DNA of 64,000 bases from Streptosporangium amethystogenes (GTDB taxonomy: Bacteria > Actinomycetota > Actinomycetes > Streptosporangiales > Streptosporangiaceae): NCBI RefSeq assembly GCF_000721075.1, contig NZ_JOEQ01000002.1, positions 124,001-188,000 on the forward strand, given 5' to 3'. The position numbers and the translations under genes are program-made. The notes below the pieces were generated by a model. The model had not been told where the DNA came from. It worked only from the letters and a program-made list of their open reading frames with translations, and made no database searches. How positions within the stretch are numbered: position 1 is the first letter of the stretch; every line of letters starts with the position of its first letter. Of this stretch, positions 51,126-60,818 are shown piece by piece.

Positions 51126-51341
51126 TCAGCGCTTGGACTTGCCTCGGGTGGCGCCACCGCGCCCGCGCAGAGTCACACCGGACTCGCTCAGGATCCGGTG
51201 GATGAACCCGTACGACCTGCCGGTCGAAGCGGCCAGAGCACGGATGCTTTCACCCGCGCTGTAGCGCTTCTTGAGATCGGAGGCCAGTTTTTCACGGTCG
51301 GCCCCGGTAACCCGGGTGCCCTTCTTGAGAGTCTCGGCCAC
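51126..51341 (-). CDS. small helix-turn-helix protein
   Basis: A 71-residue basic protein: YSAGESIRALAASTGRSYG is a helix-turn-helix of the Hin/resolvase-like class, followed by FIHRILSESGVTLRGRGG and a Lys/Arg-rich tail (KSKR). Similar one-domain proteins are widespread in actinobacteria and are thought to be nucleoid-associated or regulatory. It stands alone between the hydratase and ABC-F genes. Confidence 0.85.
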   Translation of the reverse strand: MAETLKKGTRVTGADREKLASDLKKRYSAGESIRALAASTGRSYGFIHRILSESGVTLRGRGGATRGKSKR

Positions 51342-51455
51342 GAGTACCTCCTGTAGTGCCAGACTTCCGCAGCGTTACACACGCCATGATCAGTCATTTC
51401 AGCGAGATCGGCTACCTACTCCACGGGAAAAGATCCGTACCCGCTCAAATTAAGA

Positions 51456-53054
51456 TCAGGCAAGTGCCACAAGATCGGAAAATTCGTCGCTCCATGCGTC
51501 TTCAACTCCGTCAGGTAGCAAGATCACCCTATCGGGTCGTAGAGCCTCTACAGCACCCTCATCATGCGTGACGAGCACAATCGCCCCAGAATAGGACTTT
51601 AATGCCGAAAGAACCTGCTCCCGGCTGGCCGGATCGAGGTTGTTCGTGGGCTCGTCGAGGAGGAGGACATTGGCCGCCGACAGCACCAGCGTGGCCAGCG
51701 CCAGCCGCGTCTTCTCCCCGCCCGACAGCACCCCCGCGGGCTTGTCCACGTCGTCGCCGGTGAACAGGAACGAGCCCAGAACCTTGCGCAACTCCACGTC
51801 GGGGAGCTCTCCCCCGGCCGAGCGCATGTTCTCCAGCACGCTGCGGCCGGGGTCGATCGTCTCGTGCTCCTGCGCGTAGTAGCCCAGCTTGAGCCCGTGG
51901 CCGGCCTTGACCGACCCGGTGTCGGGCTCCTCGACGCCCCCCAGGATGCGCAGCAGGGTGGTCTTCCCCGCGCCGTTCAGCCCCAGGATCACGACCCTGC
52001 TTCCCCTGTCCACGGCGGCGTCGACGTCCGTGAAGACCTCCAGGGAGCCGTACGACTTCGACAGCCCCTCCGCCATGATCGGGGTACGCCCGCACGGAGC
52101 CGGCTGGGGGAAGCGCAGCTTGGCGACCTTGTCGCCGCGCCGCTCCACCTCCAGGCCGGAGAGCAGGCGCTCGGCACGGCGCTGCATGTCCTGTGCGGCC
52201 TTGGCCTTGGTGGCCTTGGCACGCATCTTGTCGGCCTGCGACATCAGGGCGGAGGCCTGCTTCTCGGCGTTGGCGCGCTCGCGCCTCCTGCGCTTCTCGT
52301 CGGTCTCCCGCTGGGCCAGATAGGCCTTCCAGCCGACGTTGTAGGTGTCGATCACCGCGCGGTTGGCGTCGAGGTGCAGGACGCGGTTTACCGTCGCTTC
52401 AAGAAGCCCCACGTCGTGGCTAATAATGATCAAGCCGCCCTGGTGAGATCGTAAAAAATCACGAAGCCACCCGATTGAGTCAGCATCTAGGTGGTTTGTC
52501 GGCTCGTCAAGAAGGAGAGTCTCAGCCCCGCTGAAGAGGATTCGAGCCAGCTCCACCCGCCTGCGCTGCCCGCCGGAGAGCGTCTCCAGCGGCTGGCCGA
52601 GCACCCGGTCCGGCAGCCCCAGGCTGGAGGCGATGGAGGCGGCCTCCGACTCGGCGGCGTACCCGCCCAGCACATGCAGCCGGTCCTCCAGGCGCCCGTA
52701 GGCGCGCACGGCGCGGTCTCTGGTGCGATCGTCCGCCGAGGACATGCCCAACTCGGCCTCGCGCAGATCACGCAACACCTCGTCCAGCCCGCGGGCCGAC
52801 AGGATGCGGTCGCGGGCGAGCACGTGCAGGTCACCGGTGCGCGGGTCCTGCGGCAGGTAACCGACCTCCCCGCTGATGGAGACCGTGCCCGAGGCCGCCG
52901 CCCCCTCTCCCGCGAGCACCCGGGTCAGCGTGGTCTTCCCGGCCCCGTTCCGGCCGACGAGCCCGATCTTGTCGCCGGGATTCACCCGGAACGACGCGCC
53001 CTCGATGAGCAGGCGGGCCCCGGCCCGCAGTTCGATGTCAGAAGCTACGATCAT
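51456..53054 (-). CDS. ABC-F family ATPase
   Basis: A 532-residue soluble protein with two ATPase domains and no membrane helices. The first has LVGRNGAGKTTL, LSGGQRRRVELARIL and LLLDEPTNHLD; the second has LGLNGAGKTTLL, LSGGEKTRLALATL and LLLDEPTNNLD. A 60-residue charged linker (KRRRRERANAEKQ and on) joins them. ABC-F proteins act on ribosomes to rescue stalls or protect against antibiotics. Two segments (about 52380-52540 and 51456-51620) are low in GC and contain TTA Leu codons (codon 201 and one about 45 codons from the end), unlike the rest of the gene. Confidence 0.94.
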   Translation of the reverse strand: MIVASDIELRAGARLLIEGASFRVNPGDKIGLVGRNGAGKTTLTRVLAGEGAAASGTVSISGEVGYLPQDPRTGDLHVLARDRILSARGLDEVLRDLREAELGMSSADDRTRDRAVRAYGRLEDRLHVLGGYAAESEAASIASSLGLPDRVLGQPLETLSGGQRRRVELARILFSGAETLLLDEPTNHLDADSIGWLRDFLRSHQGGLIIISHDVGLLEATVNRVLHLDANRAVIDTYNVGWKAYLAQRETDEKRRRRERANAEKQASALMSQADKMRAKATKAKAAQDMQRRAERLLSGLEVERRGDKVAKLRFPQPAPCGRTPIMAEGLSKSYGSLEVFTDVDAAVDRGSRVVILGLNGAGKTTLLRILGGVEEPDTGSVKAGHGLKLGYYAQEHETIDPGRSVLENMRSAGGELPDVELRKVLGSFLFTGDDVDKPAGVLSGGEKTRLALATLVLSAANVLLLDEPTNNLDPASREQVLSALKSYSGAIVLVTHDEGAVEALRPDRVILLPDGVEDAWSDEFSDLVALA

Positions 53055-53230
53055 GGTTGGAGAACACTCCCAGCAGGAAATACACAGGCTCACTTCACTG
53101 TGGCCGAACCCGCCGCGCCCTGTGTCTCCCGGCTCTCGGCTCGGCCGTCTCGCCTTCATCGGGACGACGGTCAATCGGGAGTGCGCATACCGATCAGTGT
53201 ACGGCGCGGCGACGCCCCGGCTCCCCTCGA

Positions 53231-53899
53231 TTAGGTGGGATCGCTCACCCTGATGCGGACCGCACGGAACTGGGCGGGGGTGTCCCGCAGGACCACCAGC
53301 CTCGGATCGGGGACCGTCAGGAAGGGCTCGGCCTCCAGCGCGAAGACCGGGGCGAGCCTGCGGTCCGAGCGCAATGCGTCGACCGCGCGCCGGTCTCCGC
53401 CGAGCACGACCGCCTCCAACTCGTCCACCCGCGGCCCCAGGACGCGCAGCGCCACCTCGGCCGCCGCCTCGTGCGCCTGGTCCACCTGCTTCTCCCTGCG
53501 CCGGGCGAAGCGCCGCTGTGACCAGCCGCCCGCCGCGCTGCGCCCGTGCACCGGCCGCGAGCCGACCTTGGAGGAGAGCAGTTCCGATCCCTGGAAGATC
53601 CCCGCCGCGTGTCCACCCAGCCGCACCAGCAGCACCCCGACCCTGCGCTCGGCGCGCACGTGGGTGACCAGACGCGCCAGCGGGCCGCCCCCGGCCTGGA
53701 CGAGCGGCGGAAACGGCACCTGGCACTCGGCGACCGCGCCGTCCGCGCCCTCAAGGCGTACCGCGGAGGCCGAGGCCGTCACCCGCGGCGGCCCGTGCCT
53801 GTCGACGAAACCGTCGATCCAGCGGTTCAGGCGCTCGGGCGCCACCGAGACCCAGCGGCCTCCCCCCTTGGCCGGTCGCGACATCATGAAACGCGACAC
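53231..53899 (-). CDS. AcVLRF1-type peptidyl-tRNA hydrolase/release factor
   Basis: A 222-residue member of the actinobacterial Vms1-like release-factor-1 family (eRF1 domain-2 fold). The loop SAAGGWSQRRFARRREKQVD contains the GxxQ catalytic element, with Gln as the key residue for peptidyl-tRNA hydrolysis. It probably cleaves nascent chains from stalled 50S ribosomal subunits. It is adjacent to the ABC-F gene (177 bp), which also acts on ribosomes. GTG 53899 is the start; an ATG at 53887 is possible. Confidence 0.88.
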   Translation of the reverse strand: MSRFMMSRPAKGGGRWVSVAPERLNRWIDGFVDRHGPPRVTASASAVRLEGADGAVAECQVPFPPLVQAGGGPLARLVTHVRAERRVGVLLVRLGGHAAGIFQGSELLSSKVGSRPVHGRSAAGGWSQRRFARRREKQVDQAHEAAAEVALRVLGPRVDELEAVVLGGDRRAVDALRSDRRLAPVFALEAEPFLTVPDPRLVVLRDTPAQFRAVRIRVSDPT

Positions 53900-53962
53900 T
53901 ACCGGCTGACCTCGCGGAACACACGATCGCTCTGGACAAGTCCAACGAATGGCGAAATATCA

Positions 53963-55120
53963 GTGAACATCGCTGCACGTTGCTTCTACGGCGCCAAAGG
54001 AACCCCCATCCTTTTGAACGTGACGACCAGAGCGCACGTCGACCCGCAGGACCCCACAGCGGCCCCCGCGAACCTCACGCCTGTCGTCGACCTCGACACC
54101 GGAGGCGTCATCGCGTTCCAGGCGGGAGGCGAGGGTCGGGGGAACATCTCCACCACGATCCAGACCGTGCACGACGCCGCCGCCGGCGAGACCCTGCTCC
54201 CGCTGGTGCTGACCCTGCCGACGGCCGCGGTGATCGGCGGCACGGCCGCGCTCGCGCCGCTCCATGAGGCCCTCCGCGCGTCCGGGCGGCGTCCCCGCGA
54301 GGTGATCCTCACCGTACGGGGTGACTTCGCCCAGTTCGAGCGTCGCGCCCTGATCGTCGGCCTGGACGGCCTGCGCACCATCGGCTACCTCATCGCGGTG
54401 GGCGATCTGGGCACCGGGCACATCCCACTGGACCTTCTCGCCGACGCGGCGCCGTACCTGGCGGTGATCTCCCCGGATCTGATCGCCCAGGTGCCCCGCG
54501 ACCCGCGCCGCACCGCCATCGGCGAGGGTCTGGCCCGGCTCGCCAGGAAGGCGGGCGCGCACGTGCTGGCTCCCGGGGTGCGCGACGAGGCGCAACTCTC
54601 CACACTCCGCGGCTGGGGGGTCCGGCTCGCGCAGGGCCCGCTGCTGGCCCCAGGCCCGTCCGGCCGGGTGCACGTGCCACTCCCGCTCGTCGAACAGGAG
54701 CCCTCCCGCTTCACGCTCGGCCCGCGCGTCCAGGAGTTCCTGCTGCCCGCGGTGACCCTCCCCTACGAGGCCACCGCCGAAGCCGCGATCGACGCCTTCG
54801 GCGGTGAGCCGTCCATCACCAGCGTGGTCCTCGTCGACGAGTACCAGCGCCCCAGGGGCAGCCTCGACCGCAGCCGTTTCCTGCTGTCGATCTCCGGCCG
54901 GTTCGGCCACGCCCTGCACGGCAGAAAGCCCGCCGGACGGCTGGCCGACCCCGCCCGAGCGGTCCCCAGGACGACCACCGCCATCGCGGCCATGCAGGTG
55001 GCGGGCCGCGACGCCGAGCGCGTCTACGACGACCTGGTGGTCACCGACGAGGTCGGCCGCTGCATGGGCATCGTGCGGGTCTCCGACCTGATCCGCCAGG
55101 TCGCGTCCATGCGGCACTGA
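53963..55120 (+). CDS. degenerate EAL-domain protein with C-terminal CBS-like module
   Basis: A 385-residue soluble protein. The first two thirds follow EAL strand order: LTPVVDLDTGGVIAFQAG, LPLVLTLPTAAVIG, IGYLIAVGDLGTG and LAVISPDLIAQV. However, the E-x-L-x-R signature and other metal ligands of c-di-GMP phosphodiesterases are missing, so it is probably a non-catalytic binding domain. The last 110 residues (SITSVVLVDEYQRPRGSLD, then CMGIVRVSDLI) resemble a CBS pair. Starts are uncertain (GTG 53963, or GTG 54019); no ribosome site precedes the first. It may be a nucleotide sensor. Confidence 0.7.
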   Translation: MNIAARCFYGAKGTPILLNVTTRAHVDPQDPTAAPANLTPVVDLDTGGVIAFQAGGEGRGNISTTIQTVHDAAAGETLLPLVLTLPTAAVIGGTAALAPLHEALRASGRRPREVILTVRGDFAQFERRALIVGLDGLRTIGYLIAVGDLGTGHIPLDLLADAAPYLAVISPDLIAQVPRDPRRTAIGEGLARLARKAGAHVLAPGVRDEAQLSTLRGWGVRLAQGPLLAPGPSGRVHVPLPLVEQEPSRFTLGPRVQEFLLPAVTLPYEATAEAAIDAFGGEPSITSVVLVDEYQRPRGSLDRSRFLLSISGRFGHALHGRKPAGRLADPARAVPRTTTAIAAMQVAGRDAERVYDDLVVTDEVGRCMGIVRVSDLIRQVASMRH

Positions 55121-55257
55121 GGCACGGACACCCGGAGGCTCTCCGCGCCGACGCCAGCGCCTTTACAATGTAGATTCACAACAGCGGCCATCGGCCCGGT
55201 GAACCACTCGGAGCCGGCAGGCCGGGGAGCGGAGCCCATCGCTCTTCTTCGGTGACG

Positions 55258-55263
55258 TATGGT
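55258..55263 (+). promoter_or_regulatory. candidate -10 of the siderophore-interacting protein gene
   Basis: TATGGT directly precedes the iron box and would give initiation inside or just after it, a geometry suited to repression by steric block. The -35 is not clear. Confidence 0.35.
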
Positions 55264-55267
55264 ACGA

Positions 55268-55283
55268 GTTAGGTTCGCCTAAC
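55268..55283. promoter_or_regulatory. IdeR/DmdR iron box
   Basis: GTTAGG-TTCG-CCTAAC is a perfect palindrome and matches the actinobacterial iron box core (TTAGGTTAGGCTAACCTAA). It lies 23 bp before the siderophore-interacting protein ATG, so Fe(II)-IdeR/DmdR would shut the gene off in iron-rich conditions. Confidence 0.85.
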
Positions 55284-55305
55284 TTCAACTTCCCCGGAGC
55301 GACAT

Positions 55306-56148
55306 ATGGCAGATGAGAAAGCCGCACGCAAGGTGACGAGCGGCCGGGTCCAGCGGGTCGAGCGGCTCACCCCGCACATGATCCGGGTGGTGCTCGGCGG
55401 CCCCGGGCTCGCCGGTTTCCGCGCGGACGAGTACACGGACCACTACCTGAAGCTGCTGTTCGCCCCGGCGGGAGTGAGCTACCCGCAGCCGTTCGACATG
55501 GAGGCGATCCGCCGCGATCTGCCCCGCGAGCAGTGGCCCACCACCCGCACCTACACCGTCCGCCGCTGGGACGCCGAGGCGGGCGAGCTGACGATCGACT
55601 TCGTCCACCACGGTGACAGCGGCCTCGCCGGACCGTGGGCCGACCGGGTCCAGCCGGGTGAGGAGATCTATTTCTTCGGCCCCGGCGGGGCCTACGCCCC
55701 CGACCCGGAGGCCGACTGGCACCTGTTCGCGGGGGACGAGAGCGCGCTGCCGGCCATCGCCGCCTCCCTGGAACGCCTCCCCGCCGGGGCGCGGGCCTGG
55801 GCCTTCATCGAAATCGAGGACGCCCGGGAGGAGCAGCCCATCGACTCACCGGGCGACGTGAAGATCGTCTGGCTGCACCGCAAGGGGGGCCCGTTCGGTG
55901 AGCTGCTCGTCCGGGCGGTCCGCGAGCTGGACTTCCCCGACGGCACCGTGCACGCCTTCGTCCACGGCGAGGCGGGCTTCGTCCGCGAGCTCAGGCGCCA
56001 CCTGCGCACCGAGCGCGGCATCCCGCTGTCTCAGCTGTCCATCTCGGGCTACTGGCGCCTGGGCCGCGACGACGAGGCCTGGCGCTCCACCAAGCGCGAG
56101 TGGAACGAGCAGATCGAGGCCGAGGAGGCCGCGGCGCTCTCCTCGTGA
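55306..56148 (+). CDS. siderophore-interacting protein (ferric-siderophore reductase)
   Basis: A 280-residue flavoprotein of the SIP/ViuB family. The FAD site is RTYTVRRWD (RxYTxR), followed by IDFVHHGDSGLAGPWA, and the NAD(P)H-binding half has FGPGGAYAPDPEADWHLFAGDESALP. The C-terminal block ISGYWRLGRDDEAWR is diagnostic. It reduces cytoplasmic Fe(III)-siderophores to release iron. The iron box upstream supports this directly. Confidence 0.95.
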   Translation: MADEKAARKVTSGRVQRVERLTPHMIRVVLGGPGLAGFRADEYTDHYLKLLFAPAGVSYPQPFDMEAIRRDLPREQWPTTRTYTVRRWDAEAGELTIDFVHHGDSGLAGPWADRVQPGEEIYFFGPGGAYAPDPEADWHLFAGDESALPAIAASLERLPAGARAWAFIEIEDAREEQPIDSPGDVKIVWLHRKGGPFGELLVRAVRELDFPDGTVHAFVHGEAGFVRELRRHLRTERGIPLSQLSISGYWRLGRDDEAWRSTKREWNEQIEAEEAAALSS

Positions 56149-56155
56149 CCCCGGC

Positions 56156-56761
56156 TCAGAGCCAGCCCTGGGTACGGGCGCGCTCGACGGCCTCGATGCG
56201 GTTGCGGGCGTGCGTCTTGCGGATGGCCGAGGAGAGGTAGTTGCGGACCGTACCCTCCGACAGGTGCAGGCGTGCGGCGATGTCGGCGATGCTGGAACCG
56301 CCCGAGGAGGCGACCAGGACGTCACGCTCACGGGGCGACAGCGGGTTGGGGCCGGCACTGAGCGCGGCGGCGGCCAGACCCGGGTCGATGACGCGCTCGC
56401 CGCCGCGGACCCGCCGGACGGCGGCGGCCAGTTCCCGGGCCGGGCTGTCCTTGACCAGGAAGGCCATCGCGCCCGCCTCCATCGCCCTGCGCAGATAGCC
56501 GGGGCGGCCGAAGGTGGTCAGGATCATGATCCGGCAGCCGGGCAGCGCCTCGCGGATCCGCGAGGCGGCGGTGATGCCGTCGTCGCCGGGCATCTCGACG
56601 TCCAGCAGCGCGACGTCCGGCCGGGTCCGCAGGGCCACCGCGAGCGCCTCCACCGCGTCGGCGGCCTCTCCCACCACCTCGATGTCGGGCTCCAGGCCGA
56701 GGAGCGAGGCCAGGGCGCCCCGCACCATCGCCTGATCCTCCACCAGCAGCACCCGGATCAT
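56156..56761 (-). CDS. NarL/DesR-type response regulator
   Basis: A 201-residue response regulator. The receiver acid pocket is VLLVEDQ, phospho-acceptor Asp is in [10 protein letters not shown] and the switch Lys in FLVKDSP. The C-terminal LuxR helix-turn-helix is [17 protein letters not shown], then [18 protein letters not shown]. Its ATG overlaps the kinase stop by 4 bp. It probably regulates the ABC transporter operon it belongs to. Confidence 0.94.
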   Translation of the reverse strand: MIRVLLVEDQAMVRGALASLLGLEPDIEVVGEAADAVEALAVALRTRPDVALLDVEMPGDDGITAASRIREALPGCRIMILTTFGRPGYLRRAMEAGAMAFLVKDSPARELAAAVRRVRGGERVIDPGLAAAALSAGPNPLSPRERDVLVASSGGSSIADIAARLHLSEGTVRNYLSSAIRKTHARNRIEAVERARTQGWL

Positions 56762-57918
56762 CGAACCCCTCTCGTCGCCGGCGGGCAAGGGGTCTTCGCA
56801 TGCGGCACCGTGATCCTGAGGGCGAAGCCGGTCGGCTGCGGCCCGGCGGACATCGTGCCACCGGCCGCCCGCACCCGCTCGGTGAGCCCGGTCAGCCCGC
56901 TGCCCGGCCCGTACGAGGTCGCGCCGCGCCCGTCGTCCACGATCCTCAGGGCCGCGACCTCCTCGTCCATGGTCACCTCGATCTCGCACCGGGTCGCCCG
57001 CGCGTGCCGGACGACGTTGGTGACCCCCTCCCGCACCGCCCAGCCCAGCAGTTCGTCCAGCGCGTCCGGCAGCGGGGTGCCCGCGAGCCGGATCGTCAGC
57101 CTCGTCCCGGCGGCCTCCAGAGCGGCGCGGGCACCGTCCAGCTCACCGGAGAGGCCGCGCTGGCGGTATCCGGTGACGGCGTCGCGTACCTCGACCAGCG
57201 CCTGCCTGGCCACCGACTCGATGTCGCGGATCTCCGCCACGGTCCGTTCCGAGCCGCTCTCCGCCAGCCGCCCGGCCAGCTCGCTCTTCAGCACGATCAG
57301 CGACAGGCTGTGGCCGAGCAGGTCGTGCAGGTCCCTGGCGATGCGCAGCCGCTCCTCACTCGCGGCCAGCCGCGCCACCTCCTCCTGCGCCTGGCGGAGC
57401 CTCGCCACCAGCATCCGGGTGTTGCGCACCCCCATGAACAGGACGCCGAGCGTGATGACCTGGAAGACGAGCACCAGGGTGGTGCCGGGGTCGTGCTCCT
57501 TCAGCAGGCCGATCAGCGCGACGGCGAGACCCATCGCGAGAACACCGGCCACCGAGAGCCGGGGACGCAGCGCCATGCCGTAGACCACGGCCAGGTAGAT
57601 CGGCAGGGTCAGCCAGCCCGCGCCGAAGGCCACCGCCAGACCGATCCCCAGGAGCGTGGTCACCCCTAGCAGCCAGTACGTCAGGCGGGTCGGGTCGCCG
57701 AAGTTCCTCGGGCTCAGCACCGTGGCGATGTAGAAGGCGACGAAGACGGCCAGGCCGGTGCCTCCCCAGACGGCCCTGTCCCCGGACACCTCACCGGTGA
57801 CGATCTCCAGGACCGGGAAGCACAGGTAGACCAGGCCGATGGAGATCCCCGACAGCCGCCGCAGGCGGGACGGGCGCTCGTCCGTCCCGCCGAAGGTGAG
57901 CGCGGAGACGCGCATCAT
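56758..57918 (-). CDS. DesK-type sensor histidine kinase
   Basis: A 386-residue protein. Four or five membrane helices lie in residues 20-155, with no large extracellular domain, as in DesK/LiaS-type sensors of membrane state. The HisKA_3 phospho-acceptor is [19 protein letters not shown] and the ATPase lid has RIVDDGRGA and [16 protein letters not shown]. The 5' end overlaps the ABC permease stop (ATGA). It phosphorylates the response regulator encoded next. Confidence 0.93.
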   Translation of the reverse strand: MMRVSALTFGGTDERPSRLRRLSGISIGLVYLCFPVLEIVTGEVSGDRAVWGGTGLAVFVAFYIATVLSPRNFGDPTRLTYWLLGVTTLLGIGLAVAFGAGWLTLPIYLAVVYGMALRPRLSVAGVLAMGLAVALIGLLKEHDPGTTLVLVFQVITLGVLFMGVRNTRMLVARLRQAQEEVARLAASEERLRIARDLHDLLGHSLSLIVLKSELAGRLAESGSERTVAEIRDIESVARQALVEVRDAVTGYRQRGLSGELDGARAALEAAGTRLTIRLAGTPLPDALDELLGWAVREGVTNVVRHARATRCEIEVTMDEEVAALRIVDDGRGATSYGPGSGLTGLTERVRAAGGTMSAGPQPTGFALRITVPHAKTPCPPATRGVR

Positions 57919-58649
57919 GCGCGCGCGAGTGCCCTGCGGTAGGCGAACACCGCGGCGGTGCCGAGCACCGCGGCCCAGGCCACGACGGTCACCACGGCGG
58001 ACGGCGGTGCCGCGTCGCCGGCGACGAGGTGCTGGCCGATGTCGGCGTAGGAGAAGGAGGGCATCGCGTGCACGACGCTCTTCATGGCCTCGGGCATGAT
58101 CTCCACAGGGAACCACAGCCCGCCCAGGATCGCCAACCCGAATGTGCTGATCATCGCGGCCGACTGCGCGGCGTCCGCGGGCAGCAGCGAACCGAGGAGC
58201 AGGCCGAGCGCGGCGAACGGCACGGCGCCGATCCACAGGGCCGGGATCAGCACGAGCCACTCCCCCACCGGCAACCGGACGCCCTGGGTGAGGACCGCGG
58301 CCAGACAGACCAGCACCATGGACGGCAGCACCAGCAGCAGCGAGGCGATCAGCTTGGTGACGATGATCGCCCAGCCGGGCAGCGGGGTGACCCGAAGCTG
58401 GCGGAGCCAGCCGGACTGCCGCTCCTGCGCCCACGGCACGGCGGTGCTCATCAGACAGGCCGCGATCGCCCCGTACGCGGCCATGGAGACCATGAGGACG
58501 ACGGCGGCCCGTACCCCGCCGGAATCCGTCTGGGCGCCCCAGATACCGGAGAAGATCAGGTAGAACACCACGGGAAAGCCCACCACGAAGATGATGTAGC
58601 GCCTGTTGCGCAGCATCCTCAGGACCTCGATCTTGACGTAGTTCGGCAT
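57915..58649 (-). CDS. ABC transporter permease (ABC-2 type)
   Basis: A 244-residue membrane protein with six helices. The N-terminal [18 protein letters not shown] cytoplasmic lead and the later [19 protein letters not shown] block are typical of ABC-2 permeases of antibiotic or lantibiotic export systems controlled by DesKR-like pairs. It works with the ATPase encoded just upstream; the two genes overlap by one base. Confidence 0.92.
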   Translation of the reverse strand: MPNYVKIEVLRMLRNRRYIIFVVGFPVVFYLIFSGIWGAQTDSGGVRAAVVLMVSMAAYGAIAACLMSTAVPWAQERQSGWLRQLRVTPLPGWAIIVTKLIASLLLVLPSMVLVCLAAVLTQGVRLPVGEWLVLIPALWIGAVPFAALGLLLGSLLPADAAQSAAMISTFGLAILGGLWFPVEIMPEAMKSVVHAMPSFSYADIGQHLVAGDAAPPSAVVTVVAWAAVLGTAAVFAYRRALARA

Positions 58650-59533
58650 CAGGACTCCCGGGTGAGGGCGAGGAAGGCGTCTTCGAGGTCGGCGCCGATG
58701 ATCCTGAGGTCGCGGATCTCCAGCGAGGTGCCCCGGTACAGGGCCGCCACGGTGGCGTCGGGATCGGTGGTGCGCAGCGTGACGACGTCCTGGGAGATCT
58801 CCGCGGCGGAGACGCCCGGCAGGCCGTCCAGCCCCGCGACCGGCTGCCCGCCCAGGGTGAAGCGGACGACCTGGTCACTGATCCCCGACTTGATCTGGGC
58901 GGCGGTGCCGTCGGCCACGACCCGGCCCCGGGTGATCACGATGACCCTGTCGGAGTTCTCGTCGGCCTCCTCCAGGTAGTGGGTGGCGAACAGGACCGTC
59001 CGGCCCTCGGCGGCGTAGTCGCGCATGCTCTTCCAGAACCGCAGCCGCGACTCCACGTCCATGGCCGCGGTGGGCTCGTCCAGCACCAGCAGTTTGGGCG
59101 CGCCCGCGATGGCCAGGGCGAACCTGACCCGCTGCGCCTGCCCACCGGACAGCTTGTCGGCGCGTCGCCGCGCCAGTTCCGTGAGGTCGGCCACCCGCAG
59201 GATCTCGTCGAGACCGAGCGGCTCCGGGTAGAGCCGCCGGACGAAGTCGACCAGTTCCCTGACCGTGAGCTCGCCGATGAGCTCACCACTCTGCAGCATG
59301 GCCCCGATCTCGCCCCGGGCGACGGCCGCGTCGGGGGAGCCTCCCAGGATCTCGACACGGCCCCCACTCGGGCGGATCAGGCCGAGCATCATGTTGATCG
59401 AGGTTGACTTGCCGGCCCCGTTGGGGCCGAGCAGGGCGACGGTCCGGCCCGCCTCGACGGCGAGGTTCAGGCCGTCGACGGCGAGCACGTTGCCGTAGCT
59501 TTTGCTCACGTCTGTGAGGGCGATGGCGTCCAT
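58649..59533 (-). CDS. ABC transporter ATP-binding protein
   Basis: A 294-residue ATPase. Walker [19 protein letters not shown], signature [15 protein letters not shown], Walker [13 protein letters not shown] and an H-loop [13 protein letters not shown] are complete. The C-terminal 80 residues form the DUF4162-like extension common in drug and lantibiotic exporters. It is the first gene of the operon ATPase-permease-kinase-regulator; all four overlap, so they are co-regulated. Confidence 0.95.
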   Translation of the reverse strand: MDAIALTDVSKSYGNVLAVDGLNLAVEAGRTVALLGPNGAGKSTSINMMLGLIRPSGGRVEILGGSPDAAVARGEIGAMLQSGELIGELTVRELVDFVRRLYPEPLGLDEILRVADLTELARRRADKLSGGQAQRVRFALAIAGAPKLLVLDEPTAAMDVESRLRFWKSMRDYAAEGRTVLFATHYLEEADENSDRVIVITRGRVVADGTAAQIKSGISDQVVRFTLGGQPVAGLDGLPGVSAAEISQDVVTLRTTDPDATVAALYRGTSLEIRDLRIIGADLEDAFLALTRES

Positions 59534-59647
59534 GCCCCAACGCTAGGAGCGCCCGGCGGGAATCCTTAGTGCCGCTTCTCCGGGTTTGGAGATGACATTT
59601 GTCAGATACGCGGACACCGCGCGGCACGGAAGGTCACGGACGGCGGG

Positions 59648-60493
59648 TCAGATCCGGCAGGCGAAGATGGCGGTCACCAGGATGGCCTTGGCGCCGATCT
59701 CCCAGAGCTGGTCCATGACCTGCTGGTGCCCCCTGCGCGGGACCATGGCCCGGACCGCGACCCAGCCCTCCCGGTGCAGCGGAGAGACCGTGGGGCCCTC
59801 CATTCCGGGGGTGAGGGCGATGGCCTCCTCGATCCGCTCGGCGCGGATGTCGTAGTCCATCATCACGTAGTCACGTGCCATCAGCACGCCCTGCAGGCGG
59901 CGGACGAGCTGCCGCAGGCCCGGGGCCTCCACGGCGCCGATTCGCTTGATCAGCACGCCCTCGGAGCGGGCGATCGGCTCGCCGAACACCTCCAGGCCGA
60001 TGTTGCGCAGCGTGGTGCCGGTCTCCACCACGTCGGCCACGGCGTCGGCCACGCCCAGCCGGATGGCGGTCTCGACGGCGCCGTCCAGCTTGATCACCCG
60101 GGCGTCGACGCCCTGTTCGGCCAGGTAGGACTCCAGCAGGCCCGCGTAGGAGGTGGCGATGCGCCTGCCCTTGAGGTCGGCGACGGAGGCGAAGTCCCCC
60201 GGGTTCGCGGCGAAGCGGAAGGTGGAGCGGCCGAAGCCGAGCGGGATGATCTCCTCGACCTGTGCCCCGGAGTCGTGGAGCATGTCACGGCCGGTGATCC
60301 CGGCGTCCAGGGTGCCCTCACCGACGTAGACGGCGATGTCCTTGGGCCGCAGGAAGAACAGCTCGCAGGAGTTCTCCGGGTCGACGACCACGAGCTCCTT
60401 GCTGTCCTTGCGGGCGCGGTATCCGGCTTCCTTGAGCATCGTCTGGGCGGCCTCGGTGAGGGCGCCCTTGTTGGGTACGGCGATACGGAGCAT
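59648..60493 (-). CDS. hisG: ATP phosphoribosyltransferase (long form)
   Basis: A 281-residue HisG with the C-terminal ACT-like regulatory domain that mediates histidine feedback. The core block VADVVETGTTLRNIGLEV is the PRPP-binding loop. It performs the first step of histidine biosynthesis. AAGGAA lies before the ATG. It follows hisE by 61 bp in the common actinobacterial order hisE-hisG. Confidence 0.97.
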   Translation of the reverse strand: MLRIAVPNKGALTEAAQTMLKEAGYRARKDSKELVVVDPENSCELFFLRPKDIAVYVGEGTLDAGITGRDMLHDSGAQVEEIIPLGFGRSTFRFAANPGDFASVADLKGRRIATSYAGLLESYLAEQGVDARVIKLDGAVETAIRLGVADAVADVVETGTTLRNIGLEVFGEPIARSEGVLIKRIGAVEAPGLRQLVRRLQGVLMARDYVMMDYDIRAERIEEAIALTPGMEGPTVSPLHREGWVAVRAMVPRRGHQQVMDQLWEIGAKAILVTAIFACRI

Positions 60494-60554
60494 GACTGGG
60501 TTCCTTACATGTGGACGGGATCTGCCTACCGGACCGGGAGCCGGGCGCACCGGC

Positions 60555-60818
60555 TCACAGATGCTTGTAGACCTCGTCCAGTCCGATCCCCCTGGCGATC
60601 ATGAGGACCTGCACGTGGTAGAGCAGCTGGGAGATCTCCTCGGCCGCCCGCTCCTTCGACTCGTGCTCGGCCGCCATCCAGCTCTCGGCGGCCTCCTCCA
60701 CGACCTTCTTGCCGATGGCATGGACTCCGGCGTCCAGCGCGGCCACGGTGCCCGAGCCCGCGGGCCGGGTGCGCGCCTTGTCGGACAGCTCGGCGTACAG
60801 CTCTTCGAAGGTCTTCAT
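60555..60818 (-). CDS. hisE: phosphoribosyl-ATP pyrophosphatase
   Basis: An 87-residue MazG-like all-helical protein: [14 protein letters not shown], then [18 protein letters not shown], whose EExxE-type acids bind magnesium, and [19 protein letters not shown]. It catalyses the second step of histidine biosynthesis and is encoded just upstream of hisG. Confidence 0.96.
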   Translation of the reverse strand: MKTFEELYAELSDKARTRPAGSGTVAALDAGVHAIGKKVVEEAAESWMAAEHESKERAAEEISQLLYHVQVLMIARGIGLDEVYKHL

